A DNA stretch of 64,000 nt from Skermanella mucosa (GTDB lineage Bacteria > Pseudomonadota > Alphaproteobacteria > Azospirillales > Azospirillaceae): positions 2,414,501 to 2,478,500 of the forward strand of contig NZ_CP086106.1 of NCBI RefSeq assembly GCF_016765655.2. The letters are read 5' to 3'. This document shows, one piece after another, positions 31,413 through 40,951 of the stretch. The notes under the pieces were generated by a model. The model had not been told where the DNA came from. It ran no database searches and was given only the letters and a program-made list of their open reading frames with translations. The translations under genes and the position numbers were made by a program. Positions within the stretch are counted from its first letter, which is position 1, and the number at the start of each line of letters is the position of its first letter.

Positions 31413-33211
31413 GAGGGCTTTTCGTCCGGATGCTTCGCGGCATAGCCGCGGGGGGTGTAGACCCAGGTGCCGCCATCGCCGCGCGGCAGCGCACGGGTCT
31501 CGCTGGAGCCGATCAGGACGAGGGTCAGCATGTCCACGTCGGCCACGTCCAGGGCCGCCAGGGTGGTCACGGCGATGGTCTCGCCCGGCCGGCCCAGGTT
31601 GCGGGCCAGGATCACCGGCGTGGCGGCGGGACGGTGTTCCAGCAGGACCGCCTTCATGGCGGGAAGTTGCTCCGTGCGGCGGCGCGACACCGGGTTGTAG
31701 ACGGCGATCACGAAATCGCCCTCGGCAGCGGCGCGGATCCGCCGCTCGATCACCGGCCAGGGAGTCAGCAGGTCAGACAGCGAGATGGTACAGAAGTCGT
31801 GGCCGAGGGGAGCGCCGGCCCGTGCCGCCGCCGCCTGGAGCGCCGAGATGCCGGGCGTCACCGCGATGTCGAGCCGCGCCCAATCCGCCCGTCCCTCGCG
31901 CTCGACCAGTTCGAACACCAGCGTTGCCATGGCATAGATGCCGGCATCGCCGCTGGAGACCAGGGCCACGTCGCGGCCCTCCGCCGCGAGGTCGAGGGCG
32001 ACGCGCACACGCATCTCCTCAGCCCCCAGCTCATAGCCGTGCCGCCGCTTGCCGGCCGCAAGATCGCCGAGGAGATCGAGATAGAGATGATACCCGACGA
32101 GGTCGGTGGCACTTGCCAGCCAGCGGTCCGCCTCCGGCGTGCGCCAGCCGTCGCTGCCCGGCCCGATCCCGACGACCGAGAGCCGTCCGCGGCGTCGCCC
32201 GATGGTGTCAGCGTGGAGCGGCGCCGGCGCCAGCCCGACGGCGCAGGTCGCCCGCGCCGACTTCCGCTTCGGCACCGCCAGCGTTCCGCCCGACGCCGCC
32301 AGCGCCGCCCCTTCGGCGACCCCGTGGCAGCCGACCTCGCGGAACACCAGGTCGGACGGGTTGGCAAGGCGGGGGGCCTCCTCCTCCAGCCGGGCGGCGT
32401 CGAAGAAGCGGACCGGGACACCAAGATCGGCCGCCGCGGCATGGATCGCCGGCTCGTCCATCTTGACGTCGATCGAGCAGAGCGCCGCAACGGCCCCTTC
32501 GGTCAGGCCGGCGGAGGCCAGGGTTTCGCGCACCAGCGCCGTCACTTCCTCCGCCGAAGCGCCGCGCTCGCACCCGACGCCGACCGCCAGCACGGGAGGA
32601 TGATAGACGAGGCAGGATTCGGAACCGGCTTCGGCCTGTTCCGTGACCCGCAATGTCAGGCTGCCGTCGGCCGAGAAGGGCAGGCGGGTGGCGGTCAGCC
32701 AGGGGGCCGTGCCTTCCAGCCGGACCCGCGCTCCCGCCATCAGGGCGGCGGTGAAGGGCTTGGCGTCCTCCGGGTTGGCGAGATGCCAGCCGGCCGGCGG
32801 CTCGTCCAGGGCCACGCCGAAATTCAGGTCTCCGGCGGTCGTGATGGCCGGCTCGATGCCCAGCGCCGCCGCCAGCCGGCGCGCCATGTCGTTGGCGCCA
32901 TGGTGGCCGCCCAGCAGCGGGACGACCGCGCTGCCGTCCTCCGCCAGGGCCAGTACGGGAGGTTCGGCGCGCTTGTCCGACAGGACGGGACCCAGCGCGC
33001 GGATCAGGATGCCGGCGGCGAACACGCCGATGATCGGCGTGCCGGCCGCGAACAGCGCCCGCAGATGGTCGAGCGTGGCGGAGAAACTCCTGTCCGCCCC
33101 GGCGACCCGGTGGGCGAGCCCGTGGATCTCCGCGCCGGGCAGGACGGTCCGGGCGCCCGACGCGACCTCGAACCCGGATTGCGACAGGACGACGAAAACG
33201 GGTGCGCTCAT
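31409..33211 (-). CDS. cbiG-cobJ: Fusion of CbiG and CobJ (precorrin-3B C17-methyltransferase)
   Basis: 600 residues. Residues 1 to about 335 are CbiG: an N-terminal domain ([23 protein letters not shown] [29 protein letters not shown]) and a C-terminal CobE-like part ([27 protein letters not shown]). From about residue 343 there is a complete CobJ/CbiH methyltransferase ([49 protein letters not shown]). CbiG opens the delta-lactone in the anaerobic route; CobJ contracts the ring and methylates C17. ATGA overlaps join it to cobI upstream and cobM downstream. Confidence 0.94.
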   Translation of the reverse strand: MSAPVFVVLSQSGFEVASGARTVLPGAEIHGLAHRVAGADRSFSATLDHLRALFAAGTPIIGVFAAGILIRALGPVLSDKRAEPPVLALAEDGSAVVPLLGGHHGANDMARRLAAALGIEPAITTAGDLNFGVALDEPPAGWHLANPEDAKPFTAALMAGARVRLEGTAPWLTATRLPFSADGSLTLRVTEQAEAGSESCLVYHPPVLAVGVGCERGASAEEVTALVRETLASAGLTEGAVAALCSIDVKMDEPAIHAAAADLGVPVRFFDAARLEEEAPRLANPSDLVFREVGCHGVAEGAALAASGGTLAVPKRKSARATCAVGLAPAPLHADTIGRRRGRLSVVGIGPGSDGWRTPEADRWLASATDLVGYHLYLDLLGDLAAGKRRHGYELGAEEMRVRVALDLAAEGRDVALVSSGDAGIYAMATLVFELVEREGRADWARLDIAVTPGISALQAAAARAGAPLGHDFCTISLSDLLTPWPVIERRIRAAAEGDFVIAVYNPVSRRRTEQLPAMKAVLLEHRPAATPVILARNLGRPGETIAVTTLAALDVADVDMLTLVLIGSSETRALPRGDGGTWVYTPRGYAAKHPDEKPS

Positions 33212-33912
33212 GCCCAGGCCTCACCCCGGCGGTGGACCAGCACCATCGAGAAATAGGGAACGGAATCGGCGTCCACCTGGTCCAGCGGCAGCAGCCGCTG
33301 GTTCGCCATGGTGGCACGCTCCACGTAGCGCGACCGGCCGGCAAGGCCCAGCTCTTCCAGCACGTCCCTCACCTTGGCGAAATGACGCCCCAGCTTCATG
33401 ATCGCGGCGGCGTCGGTCTGGGCGAGGCGCTCGCGCAGCAGGTCGGCCGGAAGTGGGGCGGGAAGCACGGTCAGCACGTCGTTCCGGGCTGCGAGCGGCG
33501 CTCCCAGGGCGGCAGCGCAGGCGGTCAGGGAGGAGACGCCCGGCACCACCTGCACCGGAAAGCGTTCCGCCATGCGGCCGAACAGGTACATGAACGAGCC
33601 GTAGAAGAAGGGATCGCCCTCGCACAGCACGGCGACGTCGCGCCCGGCCGCCAGATGGTCGCCCAACTCCGCCGCCGCGCGGTCGTAGACTTCCTGCGCC
33701 GGGAAGCGCTCGACCAGCATGGGCATGCGGATCGCCACTTCGGTCTGCCCGCCGGGCAGGTGACCGGCAACGATGGCGCGGGCCAGGCTGTCGCCATGTT
33801 CCGGAGCCGGGTATGCGACGACGGGGGAGGACCGCAGCAGGCGCAAAGCCTTCAGGGTGATCAGCTCCGGGTCGCCCGGCCCGACACCCAGGCCGTAGAG
33901 GGTTCCGCTCAT
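33208..33912 (-). CDS. cobI: Precorrin-2 C20-methyltransferase
   Basis: 234 residues, CobI/CbiL family. It starts [20 protein letters not shown] and has VAVLCEGDPFFYGSFMYLF and QVVPGVSSLTACAAALG. The ATG at 33912 overlaps the cobL stop (ATGA); further upstream in-frame starts lie inside cobL and are rejected. The stop overlaps the next start. It adds the C20 methyl group to precorrin-2 or its cobalt form. Confidence 0.95.
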   Translation of the reverse strand: MSGTLYGLGVGPGDPELITLKALRLLRSSPVVAYPAPEHGDSLARAIVAGHLPGGQTEVAIRMPMLVERFPAQEVYDRAAAELGDHLAAGRDVAVLCEGDPFFYGSFMYLFGRMAERFPVQVVPGVSSLTACAAALGAPLAARNDVLTVLPAPLPADLLRERLAQTDAAAIMKLGRHFAKVRDVLEELGLAGRSRYVERATMANQRLLPLDQVDADSVPYFSMVLVHRRGEAWA

Positions 33913-35114
33913 GTCTTGTTCAGCGCCAGTTGGGTGACCGGCATCAGGGGACGCCAGCCGGAAAACGGGCCGACCGGTTCGGCCCTGGAGATAGCGATGC
34001 GGGTCAGGCTGCCGCCCAGCCGGGCATAGGCCCTGGTCAGCACCTGCTCGCCCTCGATGGTGACGGCGTTGGCGACCAGCCGGCCGCCGGGGGACAACGC
34101 TTCCCAGCAAGTCTCGAACAGGCTGGGTGCCGTGATGCCGCCGCCGATGAAGACCGCGTCAGGGGAAGGAAGCCCGGCCAGGGCCGCCGGCGCCTTGCCC
34201 TCGATGATGGAGAGCAGGGGACAGCCCAGCGCCTCGGCGTTCGCCGCGATCAGGGCGAGGCGGTCGCCGCGCGGCTCGATCGCGACGGCGCGGCAGGTGG
34301 GGTGATGGCGCATCCATTCCAGAGCGATGGAGCCGCAGCCGGCCCCCACGTCCCACAGCACCTGTCCGGGAACCGGCGCCAGGGCCGCCAGGGTCGCCGC
34401 CCGGACCTCCCGCTTGGTCAATTGCCCGTCGTGGTGGAAGGCTTCGTCCGGCAGCCCCGGCGTGCGCGGCAGCAGCGGCGCGCCGGGACCGGCGACGCAC
34501 TCGACCGCGATCGTGTTCAGATCGGCGTACTCGTCCGCTTCGGCCCATTCCCGCCGCCGTTCGAGGGGGCCGCCCAGATGCTCCAGCACAGTGATCCGGC
34601 TGTCCCCGTAACCGCGCTGCCGCAGCAGATCGGCGACCTTCCCGGGCGTACCGCCGTTCTGGGACAGGATCAGCAGGCGGGCGCCGGGCTGGACATGGGC
34701 ATGGAGCAAGGCCGCCGGACGACCGTGGAGCGACAGCGTCTCGACCTCCGCCCGCGCCCAGCCCATCCGGGCGCAGGCCAGGGCGAAGGCTCCCGGTGCC
34801 GGGATGACGATCATCTCACCGGCGGCAACCCGGCGCGACAGGGTGGCGCCAATGCCGTGGTCCATGGGGTCGCCGCTCGCCAGCACGCAGACCCTGCGCC
34901 CGCGCAGGCCGATCAGCCGCTCGACTCCCTCGCTGAAGGGTGACGGCCAGGCCAGCCGCTCGCGCCCGTCGCCGGGGATCATGGCGAGGTGGCGCTCACC
35001 GCCCATCAGCACCACGGCGGCATCGATCAGCCTGCGGCCGGCCGGAGACACGCCGTCCAATCCGTCCTCGCCGATGCCGACGACGGACAGCCACGCCCCG
35101 GCGGAGCCTGTCAT
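33909..35114 (-). CDS. cobL: Precorrin-6Y C5,15-methyltransferase (decarboxylating), CbiE-CbiT fusion
   Basis: 401 residues. The N-terminal CbiE half has [30 protein letters not shown] and [15 protein letters not shown]. The C-terminal CbiT half is a Rossmann methyltransferase with [19 protein letters not shown] and DAVFIGGG. Together they methylate C5 and C15 and decarboxylate the C12 acetate. ATG 35114 overlaps the cobH stop by 4 bases. The fused form is the usual CobL arrangement in proteobacteria. Confidence 0.95.
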   Translation of the reverse strand: MTGSAGAWLSVVGIGEDGLDGVSPAGRRLIDAAVVLMGGERHLAMIPGDGRERLAWPSPFSEGVERLIGLRGRRVCVLASGDPMDHGIGATLSRRVAAGEMIVIPAPGAFALACARMGWARAEVETLSLHGRPAALLHAHVQPGARLLILSQNGGTPGKVADLLRQRGYGDSRITVLEHLGGPLERRREWAEADEYADLNTIAVECVAGPGAPLLPRTPGLPDEAFHHDGQLTKREVRAATLAALAPVPGQVLWDVGAGCGSIALEWMRHHPTCRAVAIEPRGDRLALIAANAEALGCPLLSIIEGKAPAALAGLPSPDAVFIGGGITAPSLFETCWEALSPGGRLVANAVTIEGEQVLTRAYARLGGSLTRIAISRAEPVGPFSGWRPLMPVTQLALNKT

Positions 35115-35737
35115 GCCGAAGCCCCGATCGCGAGCGCATTGACCGCGGCCGACGCCATGGCGCTGCCGCCGCGCCGGCCGCGGACGGTGACGAAGGGAAC
35201 GCCGCGCGGGTCGGCGGCCAGCTCGGCCTTGGATTCGGCGGCGCCGACGAACCCCACGGGAAAACCCAGGATCACCGCCGGGCGGGGCGCTCCGGCGTCC
35301 AGCAGTTCCAGCAGGCGGAACAGGGCGGTCGGGGCATTGCCGATCGCGACGATCGCCCCTTCCATGTGCGGCAGCCAGAGATCCAGGGCGGCGGCGGACC
35401 GGGTAGTGCCGAGCCCGGCGGCCAGGGCCGGCACGGCAGGTTCGGCCAGGGTACACAGCACCGGGTTGCCGGCCGGCAGGCGCGACGCCATGATGCCGGA
35501 GGCGACCATGCTGGCATCGGTCAGGACGACGGCCCCCGCAGCCAGCGCAGCCCGGCCGGCCGACATCACGTCCGGGCTCCAGGCGAGGTCGCGGACCAGA
35601 TCGACCATGCCGCAGGCGTGGATCAGGCGGGTCGCCAACTCGGCCACGTCGGGCGGCAGGCCGGCCAAGTCCGCCTCCTCCGCGATCATCGCGAAGGAGC
35701 GGCGGTAGATCTCCGCCGGGTCACGCAGATAGTCCAT
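35111..35737 (-). CDS. cobH: Precorrin-8X methylmutase
   Basis: 208 residues, CobH/CbiC. It moves the methyl group from C11 to C12. The proposed catalytic His is in [12 protein letters not shown] (about residue 40), and [13 protein letters not shown] and [20 protein letters not shown] are intact. The start is ATG 35737; a GTG one codon upstream (35740) is possible. It lies 7 bases after the cbiX stop with no clear ribosome site of its own, pointing to coupled translation. Confidence 0.94.
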   Translation of the reverse strand: MDYLRDPAEIYRRSFAMIAEEADLAGLPPDVAELATRLIHACGMVDLVRDLAWSPDVMSAGRAALAAGAVVLTDASMVASGIMASRLPAGNPVLCTLAEPAVPALAAGLGTTRSAAALDLWLPHMEGAIVAIGNAPTALFRLLELLDAGAPRPAVILGFPVGFVGAAESKAELAADPRGVPFVTVRGRRGGSAMASAAVNALAIGASA

Positions 35738-35744
35738 CACCGGA

Positions 35745-36875
35745 TCAGTCGCGAGCCTGCTTCGTCATGCTTCTCGGCCCCAGCGGATGGTCGGCATGGG
35801 GGTAGGGATGATGATGGTGCCCGGCGCCGCCATGGTCGTGGGAATGGCCGTGCCCATGCGCGTGATTATGTCCGTGGGCGTGGTGATGGTCCCCGTGGTC
35901 ATGATGGTGATGCCCGTGGTCATGACCGTGACCGTGGTCATGACCGTGCGCCTCTCCGGTGCCGATGCCCTCCACGTGATGGTGGTGGCTTTCCTGGCGC
36001 AGGCCGACCTCCGCCTCGAAACCCAGGACCTGCTCGCGGTACTTGCACATCTGGCAGTTCATATTGCCGGTGCCCTCGAGGATCTCGGTGACGCGGTCCG
36101 AGAAGGTCTCCAGCACCATTGGGTGGTCGTTGAGATAGCCGGCCTTGATGAATTCGATGTTGGGATGACGGGCCGCCACGGCGTCGGCATAGTCGTAGAT
36201 CCGCCGGACCAGGATGCCGGTGAACAGGAAATACGGGAACACCACGATGCGCCGGTAGCCCAGCTTCGCCGCATGCTCCAGCCCCGGCTCGACCAGCGGG
36301 AAGGTCACGCCGGAATAGGATGTCTCGGCCCAGCCGAAGCCCATCCCCTCCCACAGCATGCGAGTAACCTTCGCCACGTTGGAGTTGGCGTCCGGGTCGG
36401 ACGAACCCCGGCCGACCACCATCAGGAGCGTCTCGTGCCGCGGAACGTCGCCTCCGGCCAGGGCCAGCGCCTCGGCAACCCGGTCGCCGGCGGCGCGCAG
36501 CATCTTCAGGTCGATGCCCAGTTCGCGGCCGTAATGGATGGTCATGCCGTCGTTCTGCGCCTGATAGGCGTTCAGCACCGAGGGAATATCGTTCTTCGCG
36601 TGGCCGGCGGCGAACAGCATGCCGGGGATCGCCAGCACCTTGGTGACGCCCTTGGCGCGCAGCTTGTCCAGGCCGTCGCGGATGATCGGCTTGGCGAATT
36701 CCAGGTAGCCGTACTCCACCGCGTCGAACGGCAGCTTGGCGCGGAGCTGGCCGGCCACGACGGCGAACTCCTGGACGGCGCCGGTGTCGCGGCTGCCGTG
36801 GCCGCACAGCATGACGCCGAGCTTTTCGGAAGAAGCCTGTGCCGGTCCCTGGGAGGGTTTGGCGATCGCGTTCAT
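35745..36875 (-). CDS. cbiX: Sirohydrochlorin cobaltochelatase CbiX, long form with Fe-S motif and His-rich tail
   Basis: 376 residues. The chelatase core has [13 protein letters not shown] near the N-terminus, [14 protein letters not shown] with the metal-site His, and a second half-domain ([20 protein letters not shown]). An MxCxxC motif (MNCQMC) near residue 288 and a tail with about 32 His in the last 70 or so residues ([12 protein letters not shown] and so on) match the long CbiX described in Bacillus megaterium, where these hold a 4Fe-4S cluster and metal. It inserts cobalt early, into sirohydrochlorin. ATG 36875 follows AGAGGAA. It is the first gene after cobalamin riboswitch 2. Confidence 0.94.
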   Translation of the reverse strand: MNAIAKPSQGPAQASSEKLGVMLCGHGSRDTGAVQEFAVVAGQLRAKLPFDAVEYGYLEFAKPIIRDGLDKLRAKGVTKVLAIPGMLFAAGHAKNDIPSVLNAYQAQNDGMTIHYGRELGIDLKMLRAAGDRVAEALALAGGDVPRHETLLMVVGRGSSDPDANSNVAKVTRMLWEGMGFGWAETSYSGVTFPLVEPGLEHAAKLGYRRIVVFPYFLFTGILVRRIYDYADAVAARHPNIEFIKAGYLNDHPMVLETFSDRVTEILEGTGNMNCQMCKYREQVLGFEAEVGLRQESHHHHVEGIGTGEAHGHDHGHGHDHGHHHHDHGDHHHAHGHNHAHGHGHSHDHGGAGHHHHPYPHADHPLGPRSMTKQARD

Positions 36876-36924
36876 CGTTCCTCTCTCACCGGTGCACCCC
36901 GCCCGGTCCCTTGTTGTTGCGAGT

Positions 36925-37125
36925 GACACCGGCAGGTCTCCTGGCTTGCAGGTCGCCGTCGGGGCCGTTGCCTTCCCGGCCCGCGATCTGGGCCAGTGGC
37001 GTGAAATCGGAACCGACTCACTGCTCACAGTTGCGGGGGCAGCCACGGATTTGGCATACGGCTTTACAGCCCGGCCGCACCGTGTTCCCTTTTCACCTCG
37101 CGCCCGAACGGGGACGCAAAGGAAC
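36925..37125 (-). ncRNA. Cobalamin riboswitch 2
   Basis: On the minus strand: AAAAGGGAACACGGTG, GGCTGCCCCCGCAACTGTG, GCCACTG, GGCCGGGAAGGC and the B12 box AGCCAGGAGACCTGCCGG, ending about 50 bases before the cbiX ATG. It should control the six-gene cbiX-cobH-cobL-cobI-cbiG/cobJ-cobM operon. Its 5' end reaches the start codon of the divergent cobC gene. Confidence 0.95.
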
Positions 37126-37127
37126 CA

Positions 37128-38195
37128 ATGTCCATGGGTCAGCAGTCTTACGGTCCCCCCGCATCAGCGTCAATCCACAATGCGCCGGTTCCGGCGCGGG
37201 TTCGCGACCATGGCGGCGGCCTTGCCCGGGCCGAGGCCCGATTCGGCCGCCCGAAGCAGGGGTGGCTGGATCTGTCCACCGGCATCAATCCCTGGCCCAT
37301 CCGGGTCCCCGCGCCGGGTCCCGACGCCTGGACTCGACTGCCCGACCGGGACGCGCTCGACCGGCTCCTCGCCGCCGCTGGCCGCTATTTCGGCGCGGAC
37401 CCCGCCGCCATCGTGGCGGCTCCGGGGTCGCAGGCGCTGATCCAGGCGGTGCCCCGGCTGATGCCGCGTGGCAGGGCGGCGATCCTGGGCTTCACCTATG
37501 CCGAGCACGCCCGCTGCTGGAGCCTCGCCGGCCACGATGTCGCGGTGAGCGAAACGCTCGACGAGGCTGCCGATGCCGACTGCGTCATAGTGACCAACCC
37601 CAACAATCCGGACGGCCGGCAGGTCGAACCGAACCAACTCCTTGCACTTGCCGAACGGCAGGCCGCGCGGGGCGGGTTGCTCGTGGTGGACGAGGCTTTC
37701 GCCGACGTGGCGCCGGCAATCAGCGTCGCCTCGGCCGCCGGTCGGCCCGGCCTCTGCGTTCTGCGCTCTTTCGGCAAGTTCTTCGGGCTCGCCGGGCTTC
37801 GCCTTGGCTTCGCGCTCGGCCCTGCCGGCCTGGTGTCTGCGCTGGAGGATCACCTGGGACCCTGGGCGGTCGGAGGGCCGGCGCTGGAGGTCGGTGCCAC
37901 GGCCATGGCCGACCGGGACTGGATCGAGGCGACCCGCGACCGCCTAGCCTTGGCCGCGCGCGACCTGGATGGATTGCTACGGGCGCATGGGCTGGAAATC
38001 GTCGGCGGGACCGACCTCTACCGCCTGACCCGCACCGCCCATGCCGCCGCCCTGTTCGAGCATCTTGGCCGCTCCGGCATCCTGGCCCGCCCTTTCGAGG
38101 CGCGGCCGGACTGGCTGAGGTTCGGACTGCCGCCCGATGCCGCAGGGGCGGCACGCTTGCGCGACGCCCTCGGCTCGTTCATCTTCCCGGCATGA
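37128..38195 (+). CDS. cobC: Threonine-phosphate decarboxylase-like aminotransferase
   Basis: 355 residues, PLP enzyme of the HisC-like fold-type I group that supplies the aminopropanol (phosphate) arm (CobC here; CobD in Salmonella). Signatures: DHGGGLARAEARFG, WLDLSTGINPWP, VIVTNPNNPDGR, VVDEAFAD, and the PLP-binding Lys in SFGKFFGLAGLRLGF. ATG 37128 follows AAAGGA; ATG 37134 is also in frame. Its start codon abuts the 5' end of riboswitch 2 on the other strand, so its promoter must lie within the riboswitch DNA. Its stop overlaps the bluB start. Confidence 0.94.
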   Translation: MSMGQQSYGPPASASIHNAPVPARVRDHGGGLARAEARFGRPKQGWLDLSTGINPWPIRVPAPGPDAWTRLPDRDALDRLLAAAGRYFGADPAAIVAAPGSQALIQAVPRLMPRGRAAILGFTYAEHARCWSLAGHDVAVSETLDEAADADCVIVTNPNNPDGRQVEPNQLLALAERQAARGGLLVVDEAFADVAPAISVASAAGRPGLCVLRSFGKFFGLAGLRLGFALGPAGLVSALEDHLGPWAVGGPALEVGATAMADRDWIEATRDRLALAARDLDGLLRAHGLEIVGGTDLYRLTRTAHAAALFEHLGRSGILARPFEARPDWLRFGLPPDAAGAARLRDALGSFIFPA

Positions 38196-38833
38196 AGAAA
38201 GTCCCGACTTTCGATGTGGGTTTTCAGGAACGGCTGGAAGATCTGTTCCGCTGGCGCCGCGACGTGCGCCGTTTCCGGACCGATGCCATCGACGACGCCC
38301 TGATCGAGCGGCTGGTCCAGGTCGCGGCGCTGGCGCCGTCGGTCGGCTACAGCAGGCCCTGGCGGTTCGTCCGCGTCGACGATCCCGGGCGCCGTGCCGC
38401 CGTCCGTGGGGCTTTCGAGCGCTGCAACGCCGAGGCGTTGGGCGGCTACACGGGCGATCGCGCCCGGCTCTATGCCACGCTGAAGCTGGCAGGACTGAAC
38501 GACGCGCCGGTGCAGATCGCCGTGTTCAACGACGACGAGACCACGCGCGGTCACGGCCTCGGCCGGCGCACCATGCCGGAAATGCTGCGCTATTCCACCG
38601 TCACCGCCGTCTTCAGCTTCTGGCTGGCGGCGCGGGCTTACGGGATCGGTGCCGGCTGGGTGTCGATACTCGATCCGGAATCCGTCCGGCAGGCGTTGGA
38701 GGTGCCGCCCACTTGGTCCCTGGTGGCCTATCTGTGCGTCGGCCTGCCGGTCGAGGAGCATATCGATCCCGAGCTGGAGCGGGCGGGGTGGGAGGCCCGG
38801 GACGAGGCGGCGTCGGTCCTGCTGCGCCGCTGA
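38192..38833 (+). CDS. bluB: 5,6-dimethylbenzimidazole synthase BluB
   Basis: 213 residues, flavin-destroying nitroreductase-fold enzyme that makes the lower ligand of cobalamin from FMNH2 and oxygen. Signatures: FRWRRDVRRF, LAPSVGYSRPWRFV, FNDDETTRGHGLGRRTMPEM and GWVSILDPE. ATG 38192 overlaps the cobC stop. BluB needs oxygen, so the organism makes cobalamin with dimethylbenzimidazole under aerobic or microaerobic conditions. Confidence 0.95.
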   Translation: MKKVPTFDVGFQERLEDLFRWRRDVRRFRTDAIDDALIERLVQVAALAPSVGYSRPWRFVRVDDPGRRAAVRGAFERCNAEALGGYTGDRARLYATLKLAGLNDAPVQIAVFNDDETTRGHGLGRRTMPEMLRYSTVTAVFSFWLAARAYGIGAGWVSILDPESVRQALEVPPTWSLVAYLCVGLPVEEHIDPELERAGWEARDEAASVLLRR

Positions 38834-38904
38834 CACCGGCGGGCGGTAAAGGGCGCGTGAAACACGGAAGCTTGACGGGCGAATGCTTTGCCCTCTAGCT
38901 TCAT

Positions 38905-39115
38905 TCCCGGTGACAGGTTCCCCCGAGCGAGAGTCGAGGGGGATTAATAGGGAACACGGTGCGGCGGACCCCCCAGGGGACCTAATCCGTGGCTGCCCCC
39001 GCAACTGTAAGCAGCGAGTCTGCGCCGGCATCAAGCCACTGGCCCGGAAACGGGCCGGGAAGGCATCGGCGTCCGACCGGGACCTGCGAGCCAGGAGACC
39101 TGCCGTCACCGGAAG
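38905..39115 (+). ncRNA. Cobalamin riboswitch 3
   Basis: Elements in order: AATAGGGAACACGGTG, GGCTGCCCCCGCAACTGTAAG, AAGCCACTG, GGGCCGGGAAGGC and B12 box AGCCAGGAGACCTGCCG. It lies about 130 bases before cbiM and should control the cobalt transporter. It fills most of the 408-base gap between bluB and cbiM. Confidence 0.95.
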
Positions 39116-39241
39116 AGCCGTATGTCCGGGCGGGGTGCACCGGGAGGAAGGCCAGCCAGGTCGGCGGCATCCTTGTCGCCGGGCTCAGTGGGCGCTTCAT
39201 CCATGCACCTCCTTTTGTCGAAAAAGGGGGTTATCAGTTCA

Positions 39242-39913
39242 ATGCATATCATGGAAGGCTACCTGCCGCCTCTCCATGCCGCGGCCTGGATGGTGGCCGC
39301 GGCGCCGTTCGTCGTCGCCGGCGTCCGCCGGATCAGGCGCGTGGTCGATGACCATCCCGAGACCAAGCTGCTGCTCGCGACGTCCGGCGCCTTCGCCTTC
39401 GTGCTGTCGGCGCTGAAGATCCCGTCGGTGACGGGAAGCTGCTCGCACCCGACCGGCGTCGGCCTGGGCGCCGTCCTTTTCGGGCCGAACGCCATGGCGG
39501 TGCTGGGCACCATCGTCCTGCTGTTCCAGGCGCTGCTGCTGGCCCACGGTGGGCTGACCACGCTGGGCGCCAACGTCTTCTCCATGGCGATCGTCGGCCC
39601 CTGGGTCGCCTACGGCGTCTGGCGGCTGGCCGCCGGCCTGGGCAGGAGCTTCGCGGTCTTCCTGGCCGCGGCGCTCGGCAACCTGGCGACCTACTGCACG
39701 ACTTCCGTCCAGTTGGCTCTTGCCTTTCCCGACCCGGTGACCGGCTTCGGCGGGGCGCTGGCCAAGTTCCTGTCGATCTTCGCGATCACCCAGGTTCCGC
39801 TCGCGGTGGTGGAGGGGATCCTGACGGTCGTGGTGGTCAATCTGCTGGTTCAGTACAGCCGCGACGAGCTGTCCGCGCTGGCGTTCGGAACCAAGGCGAT
39901 GGGGGCGAAATGA
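39242..39913 (+). CDS. cbiM: Energy-coupling-factor cobalt transporter, substrate-binding membrane subunit CbiM
   Basis: 223 residues. The N-terminus [10 protein letters not shown] gives the His at position 2 that CbiM uses to bind cobalt, which fixes the start at ATG 39242; longer in-frame starts would bury it. Conserved [21 protein letters not shown] and [20 protein letters not shown] are intact, with about seven hydrophobic helices. It is the first gene after riboswitch 3 and its stop overlaps cbiN by 4 bases. The specificity (cobalt rather than nickel) is supported by the riboswitch and the cob context. Confidence 0.96.
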   Translation: MHIMEGYLPPLHAAAWMVAAAPFVVAGVRRIRRVVDDHPETKLLLATSGAFAFVLSALKIPSVTGSCSHPTGVGLGAVLFGPNAMAVLGTIVLLFQALLLAHGGLTTLGANVFSMAIVGPWVAYGVWRLAAGLGRSFAVFLAAALGNLATYCTTSVQLALAFPDPVTGFGGALAKFLSIFAITQVPLAVVEGILTVVVVNLLVQYSRDELSALAFGTKAMGAK

Positions 39914-40215
39914 GAGGCCGCAACGCGATTCTTCTCCTGGCCGCCGCCGCCATCGTGGTCCTGCCGCTTCTGGTCGTCGGCAATGCCGAGTTCTCCGGCT
40001 CCGATGGGCAGGCGCAGGACCTGATCGACCAGGGGGGGTACCAGCCCTGGTTCGAGCCCCTGTGGGAGCCGCCCAGCGGCGAGATCGAGAGCCTGCTGTT
40101 CTCGCTGCAGGCGGCGCTCGGCGCCGGGTTGCTCGGCTATTATGTCGGTCTTCGGCGGGGACGGCGCGAGGGCCGGCCGGAGGATCGGCGGACGGAGCTT
40201 CATGCTGGCGATTGA
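39910..40215 (+). CDS. cbiN: Cobalt transporter accessory subunit CbiN
   Basis: 101 residues with two membrane helices ([18 protein letters not shown] and [20 protein letters not shown]) flanking an extracytoplasmic loop containing [10 protein letters not shown]. This is the normal CbiN architecture. It overlaps cbiM by 4 and cbiQ by 14 bases. Confidence 0.93.
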   Translation: MRGRNAILLLAAAAIVVLPLLVVGNAEFSGSDGQAQDLIDQGGYQPWFEPLWEPPSGEIESLLFSLQAALGAGLLGYYVGLRRGRREGRPEDRRTELHAGD

Positions 40216-40951
40216 CCGCCACGCCTGGACCAATCGCTGGCACGATCTCCACCCGCTGGAAAAGCTGCTGCCCGCGTTCGGCATGCTGATGGTGACCCTG
40301 GTCCTGCCGCCCTGGCCCGCGGCGCCGCTTTCGATCGCTGCCATGCTGGCACTGACCATCCTCGGCGCGGGCGTGCCGGCGGGAGCCGTGCTCGGCACGC
40401 TCGCGGTCCCGCTGGGCTTCCTGCTGACCGGTGCGCCGGTGCTGGCGCTGGCGGTCGATGTTTCCGACGGTTTGCATGTAGGTCTGGCGCCCGGGGGGCT
40501 GGAGGCGGCGGCCGCCGTGACCGTGCGGTCGCTGGCGGCTACCTCCTGCCTCGTCTTCCTGATCCTGACGACGCCGGTCGCCGACCTGATGCCCTTGCTG
40601 GGGCGGCTGGGCGTGCCGCGGCTGGTGCGTGACCTGATGCTGCTGACCTACCGGCTGATCTTCGTCTTCCTGGATTGCGCCGCCACCGGCCGGCAGGCCC
40701 AGATCGGCCGCCTCGGCTACGACGGCCCCCGGCGCAGCCTGCGCTCGGCCGGCTGGCTGGCGGGAAGCCTGTTCCAGCGCTCCCTCGCCCGCGGGCGGCG
40801 GCTGGAGATCGGGATGGCGGCGCGAGGGCTTGGCAGCGACCTGCCGCAGCCGGGCGACGACCGCGTGCCTTCGGTCTGGCGCCTGCTGGCGGGGGCGGCG
40901 CTGCCGCTCGGCGTCGCGTCGGCGGCGCTGCTGGTGCGGAGGGGCGGATGA
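40202..40951 (+). CDS. cbiQ: Cobalt transporter transmembrane coupling subunit CbiQ
   Basis: 249 residues, the EcfT-type protein that couples CbiM to the ATPase. It has several hydrophobic helices and the C-terminal coupling region with AARGLGSDLPQP. The start [21 protein letters not shown] at ATG 40202 lies inside the cbiN 3' end. The stop overlaps the cbiO start (ATGA). Confidence 0.94.
   Translation: MLAIDRHAWTNRWHDLHPLEKLLPAFGMLMVTLVLPPWPAAPLSIAAMLALTILGAGVPAGAVLGTLAVPLGFLLTGAPVLALAVDVSDGLHVGLAPGGLEAAAAVTVRSLAATSCLVFLILTTPVADLMPLLGRLGVPRLVRDLMLLTYRLIFVFLDCAATGRQAQIGRLGYDGPRRSLRSAGWLAGSLFQRSLARGRRLEIGMAARGLGSDLPQPGDDRVPSVWRLLAGAALPLGVASAALLVRRGG

Noticed and set aside
35881..35950. Simple repeat (GTGGTCATGA-like units) in the cbiX 3' end
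   Set aside because: It is the coding sequence of the His-rich tail in a good reading frame, not an independent repeat or CRISPR.
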